A DNA stretch of 40,267 bases, taken from positions 1 through 40,267 of the forward strand of contig WQTS01000126.1 of the NCBI GenBank assembly GCA_009786185.1, read 5' to 3'. This DNA is from Bacteroidota bacterium (lineage in GTDB: Bacteria; Bacteroidota; Bacteroidia; Bacteroidales; WCHB1-69). Positions 1 to 7,560 of the stretch are shown piece after piece (positions within the stretch are counted from its first letter, which is position 1; the number at the start of each line of letters is the position of its first letter). Below the pieces are notes generated by a model. It did not search any database and had not been told where the DNA came from. It worked only from the letters and a program-made list of their open reading frames with translations. Position numbers and translations under genes: made by a program.

Positions 1-1
1 T

Positions 2-802
2 ACTATTTTTCCGTTAGCCCAATATTTTTTAAAAGAAAATTGGATTGACCATTGGTTTTTTATTCGTTATGCAGACCCTCAATTTCATTTGAGAATCCGT
101 TTTCATGTTACTAAAAATGAAAATACCGCTCCTATTATCCATTATTTTAATAATGCCATCCAAGATTATATAAATCAAGATACGGTATGGAAAGTGCAAA
201 TAGATACTTACCAAAGAGAGATGGAAAGATATGGCATTGAATTGATTGAACTTTTCGAAAAACTATTTAATCTTTGTAGCGAAACGGTTTGCAAAACAAT
301 AGCTTTAGATGCAGTAAAGCAGGATGAAAATCTCCGTTGGCTATCAGGTTTAAAAATGATGGATACATCATTAACCGATTTCGGCTACTCACTACAAGAA
401 AAATGGGCATTATTAAATACTTTGCAAGACGGCTTTGGTAAAGAATTTAACATCGACAAGGATTCCCGCAGACAGTTCGGACAAAAATACCGCGCAGAGA
501 AAAACAGCATTGAAAAAATATTGGATAAAAACAGCGAACAAGATGGTGAGTATGCTTTATTATTCAAACCAATTTTTGAAAAATCCGAAGTATCGAAATT
601 CATCATTGAAGAGATAAAGAACAGAAAGCACGAAGGCGCGAAGGCAGAAAGCAGAAAGGACTTTTCTTTAAATGATTTGATGAGCAGCTATATTCATATG
701 ATGTTGAATCGATTGTTTCGCACTCAGCAACGTGCTCACGAACTCGTATTGTACGACTATTTGTTCCGGTATTATAACTCTTTACAAGCAAGACAAAAAT
801 GA
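2..802 (+). CDS. Lanthipeptide dehydratase (LanB) C-terminal elimination domain, 5' truncated by window edge
   Basis: The reading frame is open from base 2, so the gene begins outside the window. The visible ~266 residues match the SpaB_C / thiopeptide-type domain that eliminates glutamate from glutamylated Ser/Thr to give dehydroamino acids in class I lanthipeptides. Seen directly: the block WFFIRYADPQFHLRIRFH (bases 53-106), with the paired arginines typical of the active site, and a late HMMLNRLF block (about 697-720) that fits the conserved His/Asn-Arg region. A charged stretch encoded at about 621-661 is made of a genome repeat (CGAAGGCGCGAAGGCAGAAAGC). The stop overlaps the next start as ATGA, so it is translationally coupled to the exporter. 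The N-terminal glutamylation domain, precursor peptide and any cyclase would lie upstream. It could also be a stand-alone elimination protein. Confidence 0.85.
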   Translation, partial: TIFPLAQYFLKENWIDHWFFIRYADPQFHLRIRFHVTKNENTAPIIHYFNNAIQDYINQDTVWKVQIDTYQREMERYGIELIELFEKLFNLCSETVCKTIALDAVKQDENLRWLSGLKMMDTSLTDFGYSLQEKWALLNTLQDGFGKEFNIDKDSRRQFGQKYRAEKNSIEKILDKNSEQDGEYALLFKPIFEKSEVSKFIIEEIKNRKHEGAKAESRKDFSLNDLMSSYIHMMLNRLFRTQQRAHELVLYDYLFRYYNSLQARQK

Positions 803-3009
803 GAACTTTTCCCCATCTTCGTCAACCCGATACTATGGACTGTGGCGCCACTTCTTTAGCAATGGTAGCCAAGTATTATGGTAAGAGCTATAGCATTCCG
901 AAGTTGCGCGAAATGTGCTCGGCTACACGTGCCGGCGTAAACCTTTTGGGCATTAGTGATGCCGCCGAAAAGTTGGGTTTTAAAACGATGTGCGCTCGCC
1001 TTAATTTTGAACAATTGGCAAACGATGTGCCCTTACCGTGCATTGTACACTGGCGACAGGAGCATTTTGTGGTGGTTTATGATATTAAGGAGAAAGGAGC
1101 AGGGAGAAAGGAAGGCTACGTGCGGGTGGCTGATCCTGCACTTGGTTTAATAAAGTTCACTCCTGAGGAATTTTGCAATCATTGGCTAAGTATGAAAAAA
1201 GATGGTGAAGATGAGGGGGTTGCGTTATTATTAGAGCCTACTCCGGCATTTTACGAGCAGGAAGATGAAAAAAGCGACAGAACGAAATTCTCCTATGTCT
1301 TTCGTTATCTCAGACCCTATCGTAAATATATCGTTCAACTCTTTTTAGGCTTGTTGTTGGGTTCGTTACTGCAATTAATATTCCCATTTTTAACACAAAG
1401 CATTGTTGATTATGGTATTAGTAATCAAAATTTAAGTTTTGTTACTTTAATTTTAATTGCCCAATTGGTTTTATTCACGAGCCAAACCATCGTTGAGTTT
1501 ATCCGAAGTTGGATCTTGCTGCATATCACGGCAAGAATTAATATCTCCATGATTTCAGATTTTTTAATAAAATTGATGAAATTACCTATTCGCTTTTTCG
1601 ATATAAAAATGATTGGCGATATTATGCAGCGCATACGCGATAATTCACGTATTCAAGATTTTCTTACATCAAGCAGCATCAATACGTTGTTTTCGTTTTT
1701 TAATCTTGTTATATTTTCCATTGTGCTTGGGCTTTATAATTTAAAAATACTTGCCATCTTCTTAGTTGCGAGCGTTCTCTATGTTCTTTGGATAGTAATT
1801 TTCTTAAAAAAACGAAAAGAATTAGACTATAAACGCTTTGCCCAAGCATCGGCAGAGCAGAGCAATTTGTATCAGCTCATTACCGGCATGCAGGAAATAA
1901 AACTCAACAATTGCGAAAAACAAAAGCGTTGGGATTGGGAAAATATTCAGGTAAAGCTGTTTAAAGTTAGCATAAAAGGGTTGGCATTAAGTCAATACCA
2001 ACAGGCAGGTGCATTTTTTATAGACCAAACCAAAAACATTATTATCTCCTTTTTTGCCGCAAAAGCCGTTATCACCGGAGATATGACGTTGGGTATGATG
2101 ATGGCAGTGCAATATATCATTGGCCAATTAAATGCGCCTATCAGTCAACTGATTGGTTTTGTACAATCGGCGCAAGATGCCAAAATTAGCTTGGAGCGTT
2201 TGGGCGAAATACATAACCGAGAAGATGAAGAAGATCCAAACGCAAGAAAAATTATGTTGCTGCCGCAAAATAGGGCTATCTCTATACAAAACCTCATGTT
2301 TTATTATGATGGTCCACATAGCGAAATTGTTTTAGATAATGTTAACTTAGAAATTCCAAGCGGAAAAGTAACTGCCATTGTGGGCATGAGCGGCAGCGGT
2401 AAAACCACACTGGTAAAACTGTTGTTGGGATTTTATCCCCCTGTTAAAGGTGAAATTAAAATTGGCGAATATAACTTGCAAAATATCAACACGCATGTTT
2501 GGCGTGAACACTGCGGCGCAGTAATGCAAGACGGCTACATTTTTTCCGATACCATTGCTCGAAATATTGCCGTAGGTGATGAAGTTATAGATACCAGCCG
2601 TTTGTTGCATGCCGCAAAAGTTGCCAACATTCAAGAGATGGTAGAGAGTTTACCATTGGGCTACAACACTAAAATAGGACAAGAGGGGCAAGGCATCAGT
2701 CAAGGACAACGACAACGGATTTTAATTGCCCGATCGGTTTATAAAAATCCTGAGTATCTCTTTTTCGATGAAGCTACCAATGCTTTGGACGCCAACAACG
2801 AAAAAGTAATTATGGAAAATCTCGATGAGTTTTTTGAAGGCAGAACGGTAGTTGTTGTTGCTCACAGATTAAGTACGGTAAAAAATGCCGATAATATTGT
2901 GGTATTGGAAAAAGGGAAAATAGTGGAACAAGGTACACACGTAGAATTAACAAAACTACGTGGTATCTATTACGAATTAGTTAAAAATCAATTGGAATTA
3001 GGAAATTAG
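799..3009 (+). CDS. C39-peptidase-containing ABC exporter for a RiPP/bacteriocin
   Basis: A 736-aa inner-membrane exporter that should remove a double-glycine-type leader and export the peptide using ATP. Domains in order: a C39 cysteine peptidase (residues ~1-130) with Cys15 (TMDCGAT), His89 (EHFVVV) and Asp112 (VADPALG); an ABC transmembrane domain (~165-440); and a nucleotide-binding domain with Walker A GMSGSGKTT from residue 530, signature ISQGQRQR near 633 (degenerate from LSGGQ), Walker B YLFFDEA at 653-659 and the H-loop His689. All catalytic positions are present, so it should be active. Residues ~97-108 (KEKGAGRKEGYV) sit between the His and Asp blocks and are encoded by a purine repeat. 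It overlaps the LanB gene by 4 bp and precedes an HlyD adaptor. A LanB paired with a C39 exporter, rather than a subtilisin LanP, fits Bacteroidota class I-like clusters. Confidence 0.93.
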   Translation: MRTFPHLRQPDTMDCGATSLAMVAKYYGKSYSIPKLREMCSATRAGVNLLGISDAAEKLGFKTMCARLNFEQLANDVPLPCIVHWRQEHFVVVYDIKEKGAGRKEGYVRVADPALGLIKFTPEEFCNHWLSMKKDGEDEGVALLLEPTPAFYEQEDEKSDRTKFSYVFRYLRPYRKYIVQLFLGLLLGSLLQLIFPFLTQSIVDYGISNQNLSFVTLILIAQLVLFTSQTIVEFIRSWILLHITARINISMISDFLIKLMKLPIRFFDIKMIGDIMQRIRDNSRIQDFLTSSSINTLFSFFNLVIFSIVLGLYNLKILAIFLVASVLYVLWIVIFLKKRKELDYKRFAQASAEQSNLYQLITGMQEIKLNNCEKQKRWDWENIQVKLFKVSIKGLALSQYQQAGAFFIDQTKNIIISFFAAKAVITGDMTLGMMMAVQYIIGQLNAPISQLIGFVQSAQDAKISLERLGEIHNREDEEDPNARKIMLLPQNRAISIQNLMFYYDGPHSEIVLDNVNLEIPSGKVTAIVGMSGSGKTTLVKLLLGFYPPVKGEIKIGEYNLQNINTHVWREHCGAVMQDGYIFSDTIARNIAVGDEVIDTSRLLHAAKVANIQEMVESLPLGYNTKIGQEGQGISQGQRQRILIARSVYKNPEYLFFDEATNALDANNEKVIMENLDEFFEGRTVVVVAHRLSTVKNADNIVVLEKGKIVEQGTHVELTKLRGIYYELVKNQLELGN
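1085..1116 (+). repeat. Purine-rich GGAGAAAGGAG repeat inside the C39 domain
   Basis: A tract of AAGGAGAAAGGAGC followed by AGGGAGAAAGGAAGG lies in frame in the exporter gene and encodes KEKGAGRKEG. The same vocabulary occurs outside genes at 10049-10075 and 26615-26645, and in the tail of kdsB. It falls between two conserved C39 strands, where a surface turn would be expected. Confidence 0.6.
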
Positions 3010-3019
3010 TATGAATTAT

Positions 3020-3106
3020 CTCCGTGGTTCTCTGTGTATTCTCTGTGCCCCTCTGTGCAAAAATATTACACGGAGTTACACAGAGAATACACAGAGAACC
3101 ACGGAG
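3020..3106. repeat. Perfect 28-bp inverted repeat (CTCCGTGGTTCTCTGTG hairpin)
   Basis: The left arm 3020-3047 and right arm 3079-3106 are exact reverse complements, separated by 31 nt. The loop contains a further imperfect pair (CTCTGTGC / ACACGGAG). It fills the gap between the exporter and adaptor genes, so the transcript would carry a very strong hairpin. The arms are built from degenerate copies of TCTCTGTGT. There is no U-run after the stem, so it does not look like a standard terminator. It could act as a 3' stabiliser or attenuator, or simply be a mobile intergenic repeat. Confidence 0.85.
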
Positions 3107-3128
3107 AGTAACTTGTAACTGAAAAATA

Positions 3129-4457
3129 ATGAGTGAAGAAAGCAAAAATTCGGAAACCCAAATTGAACTCAAAAGCCCTGCCGTACAGGAAATTTTGGGT
3201 CGTCCACCTCGTTGGATTATTCGCTGGGGCATTAGTATCATATTTTTTGTCATAGCCATTTTGGTAATTGGCAGCTACTTCTTCAAATATCCCGATATTA
3301 TTACTGCATCAATTACCGTAACCACTGAAAATCTTCCGGCAGGACTTATGGCAAAAAGCAGCGGCAGGATAGACACTATTTTCGTATCAGAAAAACAATT
3401 GGTAAAAAAAGGCGATTTTATTGCTCTCATTGAAAATCCTGCTCGATTTGATGATGTGGTGAGATTGAAAAATTTAGTTACAAGTTACAAGTTACAAGTT
3501 ACAAATACAGACACGGCAAAAACCTGTCACTTGTCACTCGTAACTCGTAACCTTCAATTAGGCGAAATTCAACCCGCTTACGAACATTTTGTAAAAAGTT
3601 ATCGCGATTATTTTTTCTTTTTAGAAACACAGTTCAATACTAAAAAAATAGCCGCTATTGAAAGACAGATTGCGCAGTATAGAAAAATTGTTGACAAAAC
3701 CAAAGCACAGATTCGTTTTGCAGAAAACCAATTACAAAGCAACGAAAAGCTGTATGCTATGGACTCTGCGCTATTTGCCAAAAAAGCAATTTCTTTTGCA
3801 GAATTCGAGCGAGCACGAGGCGCTTATTTGCAACAACTTCAATCTTTTGAGAGTACCAAAATGTCTTTAGAAAATCTGTTATTGTCCATTGCACAATTGG
3901 AGCAATCCATCTTTGAACTACAGCAACAAGACTTGGAACAAAGCACACAATTGCAATCAAACCTTAGCAGCAGTTTTAATCAACTACAAACACAATTAGC
4001 GCAATGGGAGCAAAACTATCTGTTAATTAGCCCAATAGATGGTTTTTCTACTATGACCAAGTATTGGCAACACAACCAAAACATCGTTGCCGGTGAAGTA
4101 TTGGCAACAATAGTGCCACAACATAAAACCAAGATTATCGGGAAAATAGAGTTGCCTCCACGTGGCGCAGGAAAAGTTAAAGAAGGACAATTTGTAAACG
4201 TAAAATTCGACAATTATCCTTATATGGAATATGGTATGATGAAAGTACAAATTGCCCATATTTCATTAGTTCCCATAGACAAAAATAACCAAAAATATTT
4301 CGTATTGGAGGTAGTTTTTCCTGATTTGCTGGTTACTAATTACGGTAAAACATTAGAATTTAGCCAAGAAATGACCGGTACTGCCGAAATCATCACAGAG
4401 GATTTACGGTTGTTGGATAGGTTTTTGAATCCTATAAGGGCAGTTATTAAGAAATAG
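3129..4457 (+). CDS. HlyD-family periplasmic adaptor of the RiPP exporter
   Basis: A 442-aa membrane-fusion protein linking the inner-membrane exporter to an outer-membrane channel. One N-terminal membrane segment (about residues 31-50, ending near YFFKYPD) is followed by a lipoyl-like half (AKSSGRIDTIFVSEKQLVKKG), a long Gln-rich coiled-coil hairpin (~residues 160-290) and the second lipoyl half and beta-barrel (LISPIDGFSTM onward). The order and length are normal for the family. Residues ~117-142 (VTSYKLQVTNTDTAKTCHLS...) are encoded by a GTTACAAG repeat and its inverted partner, inserted just after the first lipoyl half. The gene is third in the LanB-exporter-adaptor set, 119 bp downstream, with a large hairpin in the gap. 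The outer-membrane partner is not in the window. Confidence 0.88.
   Translation: MSEESKNSETQIELKSPAVQEILGRPPRWIIRWGISIIFFVIAILVIGSYFFKYPDIITASITVTTENLPAGLMAKSSGRIDTIFVSEKQLVKKGDFIALIENPARFDDVVRLKNLVTSYKLQVTNTDTAKTCHLSLVTRNLQLGEIQPAYEHFVKSYRDYFFFLETQFNTKKIAAIERQIAQYRKIVDKTKAQIRFAENQLQSNEKLYAMDSALFAKKAISFAEFERARGAYLQQLQSFESTKMSLENLLLSIAQLEQSIFELQQQDLEQSTQLQSNLSSSFNQLQTQLAQWEQNYLLISPIDGFSTMTKYWQHNQNIVAGEVLATIVPQHKTKIIGKIELPPRGAGKVKEGQFVNVKFDNYPYMEYGMMKVQIAHISLVPIDKNNQKYFVLEVVFPDLLVTNYGKTLEFSQEMTGTAEIITEDLRLLDRFLNPIRAVIKK
3477..3552 (+). repeat. GTTACAAG tandem/inverted repeat inside the adaptor gene
   Basis: Four tandem GTTACAA units at 3477-3504 are followed, after a short spacer, by degenerate reverse copies (CACTTGTCACTCGTAACTCGTAAC, 3528-3551). 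Together they form an inverted element that reads through in frame. Related copies lie between genes at 6473-6521 and inside kdsB at 24991-25022. Confidence 0.85.
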
Positions 4458-4539
4458 CTTGGATTATGATTTTATTTTCATATTTCGTATCCAATAACTG
4501 TATGAGCGAATTTTAATATTTTCCCTAAACTTTTTTTAA

Positions 4540-4547
4540 TACCTTTG
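4540..4547 (+). promoter_or_regulatory. Putative Bacteroidetes -7 box TACCTTTG upstream of the OadB-like gene
   Basis: This matches TAnnTTTG exactly and sits 104 bp before the start codon. That implies a leader of about 100 nt and transcription independent of the upstream exporter operon. No clear -33 TTTG is seen at the expected spacing. Confidence 0.6.
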
Positions 4548-4650
4548 CACCCCAAATAAGCAAGGTCGTTTTGTATTTCACATGAATACAAGATGCTTTG
4601 TTTCATTGTATTGATTATTAATGTTTAACGAGTAAAAGTATCAAGAAAAA

Positions 4651-5979
4651 ATGAAAAAAATCGCATTTATTTTAATGCTTGCCTTTGTTACCACAGGTAC
4701 AATAAACACAGCAAAGGCGCAAACGGAAACACAAATTGGGACAGACACTCTCACAGAGGCGATAATGATTGTTGAAGAAGTAATTGCAGATGACAACCTT
4801 GTACAAGATAAGACCGACAAGGTTATGAAAGGCTATGTTGTTGGTCTTACAAAAATGACTTACAAGCAGTTAATCATGATATTGATTGCTGTATTATTTG
4901 TATATTTATCCATTGCTAAGAAATATGAACCGCTGTTACTATTGCCATTGGCATTTGGAATCCTGCTTGCTAACATTCCCCTTGCCGGTCTTGACGCGTA
5001 CTACGTTTTTGATGATGGCAGGCTCGGGTTGATGAATTTTTTATACCATGGCATATTATATGTTATTTATCCGCCATTAATCTTTCTGTGTATAGGAACT
5101 ATGACCGATTTCGGACCGCTCATCGCTTCTCCGAAAAATGCACTGATCGGCTTGGGCGGACAGCTCGGAATTTTTGTAGCGCTTGGCGGAGCTTTGTTTT
5201 TAGGAAATCTTTTTATTCCATATATTCAAGGATTTGAGGGATTTAGTTTTAATGAAGCAGCTTCTATTGCCATTATCGGAAGTTCCGATGGACCTACCGC
5301 TATTTATACTGCCAGCCGCTTGGCTCCCAATTTGTTACCTACTATTGCTATCGCTGCTTTTTCGTACATGGCGTTGGTACCGTTCATCCAACCACCAATC
5401 ATGAGAGCGCTTACCACACCTAAAGAGCGGGTTATTGTGATGCCGCCACCGAAACAAGTTACACAAAGACAAAAAATCGTTTTCCCTATTGCATTAACAC
5501 TCATAACCTTGCTGTTAGTTCCGGCTGCCGGAGCGCTCATTGGTATGATGATGCTGGGCAACCTAATCAGAGAAAGCGGTGTAACCGGACGCTATATCGA
5601 AACGCTTCAAAATGCTTTTTTAAACATATTAACATTGTTAGTGGCTATTTGTATCGGCGCTTCCGCTACGGCAGATCGTTTCCTTACTTTTCAAACATTA
5701 CTCATCGTTTTCCTCGGATTGGTAGCATTTTGTTTCGGAACAATTGGCGGTGTTCTCATCGCAAAACTTTTATGCAAACTTACCGGCGGAAAAATTAATC
5801 CCCTAATAGGCAATTCCGGCGTATCCGCTATGCCGATGGCTGCCCGTATTTCTCAAAGGGTAGGAAGAGAGTACAATCCGGATAACCATCTGCTGATGCA
5901 CGCCATGGGGCCCATCGTTTCCAGCACAATTAGCTCTGCGATTATTGCGGGGATCTTCATTGCGCTATACGGCGGATAA
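4651..5979 (+). CDS. oadB: Na+-translocating decarboxylase beta subunit (OadB/MmdB/GcdB family)
   Basis: A 442-aa polytopic membrane protein that couples decarboxylation of carboxybiotin to Na+ export. Family blocks are plain: LGLMNFLYHGIL, GTMTDFGPLIASPKNALIG, the Na+/proton-site motif IIGSSDGPTAIY with Asp213, and NPLIGNSGVSAMPMAARI. The protein carries an unusual N-terminal extension of about 60 residues. It begins with a Sec-type signal (MKKIAFILMLAFVTTG...AKAQ) before the first family membrane helix. No alpha (carboxyltransferase), biotin or gamma subunit is next to it, and it has its own promoter. The alpha partner is therefore encoded elsewhere, and the substrate (oxaloacetate, methylmalonyl-CoA or glutaconyl-CoA) cannot be told from this subunit. 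Confidence 0.93.
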   Translation: MKKIAFILMLAFVTTGTINTAKAQTETQIGTDTLTEAIMIVEEVIADDNLVQDKTDKVMKGYVVGLTKMTYKQLIMILIAVLFVYLSIAKKYEPLLLLPLAFGILLANIPLAGLDAYYVFDDGRLGLMNFLYHGILYVIYPPLIFLCIGTMTDFGPLIASPKNALIGLGGQLGIFVALGGALFLGNLFIPYIQGFEGFSFNEAASIAIIGSSDGPTAIYTASRLAPNLLPTIAIAAFSYMALVPFIQPPIMRALTTPKERVIVMPPPKQVTQRQKIVFPIALTLITLLLVPAAGALIGMMMLGNLIRESGVTGRYIETLQNAFLNILTLLVAICIGASATADRFLTFQTLLIVFLGLVAFCFGTIGGVLIAKLLCKLTGGKINPLIGNSGVSAMPMAARISQRVGREYNPDNHLLMHAMGPIVSSTISSAIIAGIFIALYGG

Positions 5980-6005
5980 TACATTTTACCGCATTAAAAT
6001 AAATC

Positions 6006-6013
6006 TATTTTTG
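6006..6013 (+). promoter_or_regulatory. Putative -7 box TATTTTTG for the DUF5606 gene
   Basis: This is an exact TAnnTTTG match followed by GCGGC, 28 bp before the start codon. It is the standard layout repeated at several starts in this window. Confidence 0.65.
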
Positions 6014-6041
6014 CGGCTTCTATTTTTTAAACTTAACAACA

Positions 6042-6473
6042 ATGGACTTAAGCAACATTTTATCTATCAGTGGAAAAAACGGACTTTTTAAGTTAATTTC
6101 ACAAGGAAAAAACAACTTTATTGTAGAATCTTTTGAAGACAAAAAACGTTTTCCGGCATTCCAAAGCGATGGCGTTTCAACATTAGACAACATTTCTATT
6201 TATACGTACGATGATACAATCGCGTTAGGAAAAGTAATCCAAGCTGTTTATATCAAGCAAGATAAGCAACCTCTCGAGTACAAAACATGGACAGATGCGC
6301 AATTGCGCGCCTATTTTAAAGAAGTACTCCCCAACTACGATGAGGAGCGAGTTTTCATATCAAATATCAAAAAACTGTATCAATGGTATAACATCTTATT
6401 AAAAAACGATTTGATTTCCATTGAAGAAACTGTTGAAGAAACCGAACCTTCTGAAGAGAAAGCAGTAGAATAG
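6042..6473 (+). CDS. DUF5606 domain protein
   Basis: A 143-aa soluble protein of the Bacteroidota-restricted DUF5606 family. It starts MDLSNILSISGKNGLFKLI and contains the typical IVESFEDKKRFPAF and ISIYTYDDTIAL blocks. There is no signal peptide or membrane segment. The last ~15 residues are acidic (ETVEETEPSEEKAVE), as is common in the family. Its function is unknown to me. It is preceded by its own TAnnTTTG box, and its stop codon merges with a GTTACAAG repeat. Confidence 0.85.
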   Translation: MDLSNILSISGKNGLFKLISQGKNNFIVESFEDKKRFPAFQSDGVSTLDNISIYTYDDTIALGKVIQAVYIKQDKQPLEYKTWTDAQLRAYFKEVLPNYDEERVFISNIKKLYQWYNILLKNDLISIEETVEETEPSEEKAVE

Positions 6474-6521
6474 TTACAAGTTACAGGTTACGAATTACAA
6501 TCGTCACTTGTAACTTGTAAC
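6473..6521. repeat. Intergenic GTTACAAG inverted repeat
   Basis: GTTACAAGTTACAGGTTAC is followed by the reverse form CACTTGTAACTTGTAAC. It is the intergenic counterpart of the copies inside the adaptor gene and kdsB. It begins on the last base of the DUF5606 stop codon. Confidence 0.8.
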
Positions 6522-6553
6522 AAAACAAAACCCTAAGCCCATCAACCTATCAA

Positions 6554-7510
6554 ATGAGAAACAAAGAGTTTCGAAGAAATCTCCTAACCATAGCCACCAC
6601 CGCTGCAATTATTATTTTAGGCGGCGGCGTGTACTTATATTATTATTTCTTCAGGCAAATGAACGCCCAACTCATGGAAACCATTCCTACCGATGCTGCT
6701 TTCTTGTTTCAAATTAATGATAATGAAACTTTCGTAAAATCAGTTAAGAGTATTCATCCTTATATTAGCCCTTTTTTTGGACTGGATGCTTATCCGGGAT
6801 GTCAGTTTTTTATAGATCAGCTACCGGGAAAATATAATCAGGTTGTTTTTTCGGGACACGATAATGGAGAAGCATTTTCTATTCTTTTTGCCTGTAAAAT
6901 TCATGAAAATGCTTTTAAACACCTCCTCTCAAAACTGCAAATTGACGAAAAAAATTGCATAACATTCGAACGATGTAAAATCTACACTTTTGGAACACAC
7001 TTAAAGCGCTTTGTTTTTACTTACCACAAAGGCATTTTTTTAGCTTCCGAAAATTTAACTTTGCTAAAAAAATCAATTAATCAGCTAAAAAATCCAAAAA
7101 ATTTAACCACTTTAAAGTCTTTTGAAGAATTATTCAGCATTATTGAGAAAAATAAGAAGCAAAACTGGTTGATTTTGAACCACGAAAGATATTTTTCCAA
7201 TTTCAAGCCCTATTTTAACGATGAAACAAATGGTGCATTGATCCGCTTTTCGTCAAATATTCCCTGGGCAGCCCATCAAGTTCGATTTTCAGGATTGGAA
7301 ATGTTGCTAACGGGCTATGCAACGCCCATGTTGCCTTTGCATAAAGATTATGAAATGGCTATTCGTGATGCGAATACTGAATATTGGAGTCAGTATTTAT
7401 CAGAGCTTGGCATGAAAAAATCGCCCGTTGCTCAAATGAAATCGTTGAGTTTTTCTTTAGATTCGTTGAACTCAGAGCTTTGGATGTCAAATGGTCTTAT
7501 AAAATTTTAA
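6554..7510 (+). CDS. Unrecognised membrane-anchored protein (possibly DUF3352-like)
   Basis: A 318-aa protein with a single N-terminal membrane anchor (residues ~11-32, TIATTAAIIILGGGVYLYYY) after a short basic stretch, so the rest should face the periplasm. I do not firmly recognise the family. The opening METIPTDAAFLFQINDNETF and the general alternation recall Bacteroidota DUF3352-type proteins, which are normally about twice this length. No catalytic motif is visible. It lies between a repeat and the convergent mutS2 and has no obvious functional neighbour. The -7 box could be the upstream one shared with the DUF5606 gene. Confidence 0.6.
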   Translation: MRNKEFRRNLLTIATTAAIIILGGGVYLYYYFFRQMNAQLMETIPTDAAFLFQINDNETFVKSVKSIHPYISPFFGLDAYPGCQFFIDQLPGKYNQVVFSGHDNGEAFSILFACKIHENAFKHLLSKLQIDEKNCITFERCKIYTFGTHLKRFVFTYHKGIFLASENLTLLKKSINQLKNPKNLTTLKSFEELFSIIEKNKKQNWLILNHERYFSNFKPYFNDETNGALIRFSSNIPWAAHQVRFSGLEMLLTGYATPMLPLHKDYEMAIRDANTEYWSQYLSELGMKKSPVAQMKSLSFSLDSLNSELWMSNGLIKF

Positions 7511-7545
7511 TCTGTGTATATCTGTGTATATCTGTGTCATCTGTA
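7511..7545. repeat. Tandem TCTGTGTATA repeat
   Basis: Three near-identical TCTGTGTATA / TCTGTGTCAT units lie between the convergent 318-aa gene and mutS2. They share vocabulary with the TCTCTGTGT hairpin at 3020-3106. Confidence 0.7.
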
Positions 7546-7560
7546 TGCAAAAAACTCAAC

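Noticed and set aside
3477..3552. Possible CRISPR-like array
   Set aside because: Units are 7-8 bp without regular spacers, no cas genes are nearby, and the region is coding.
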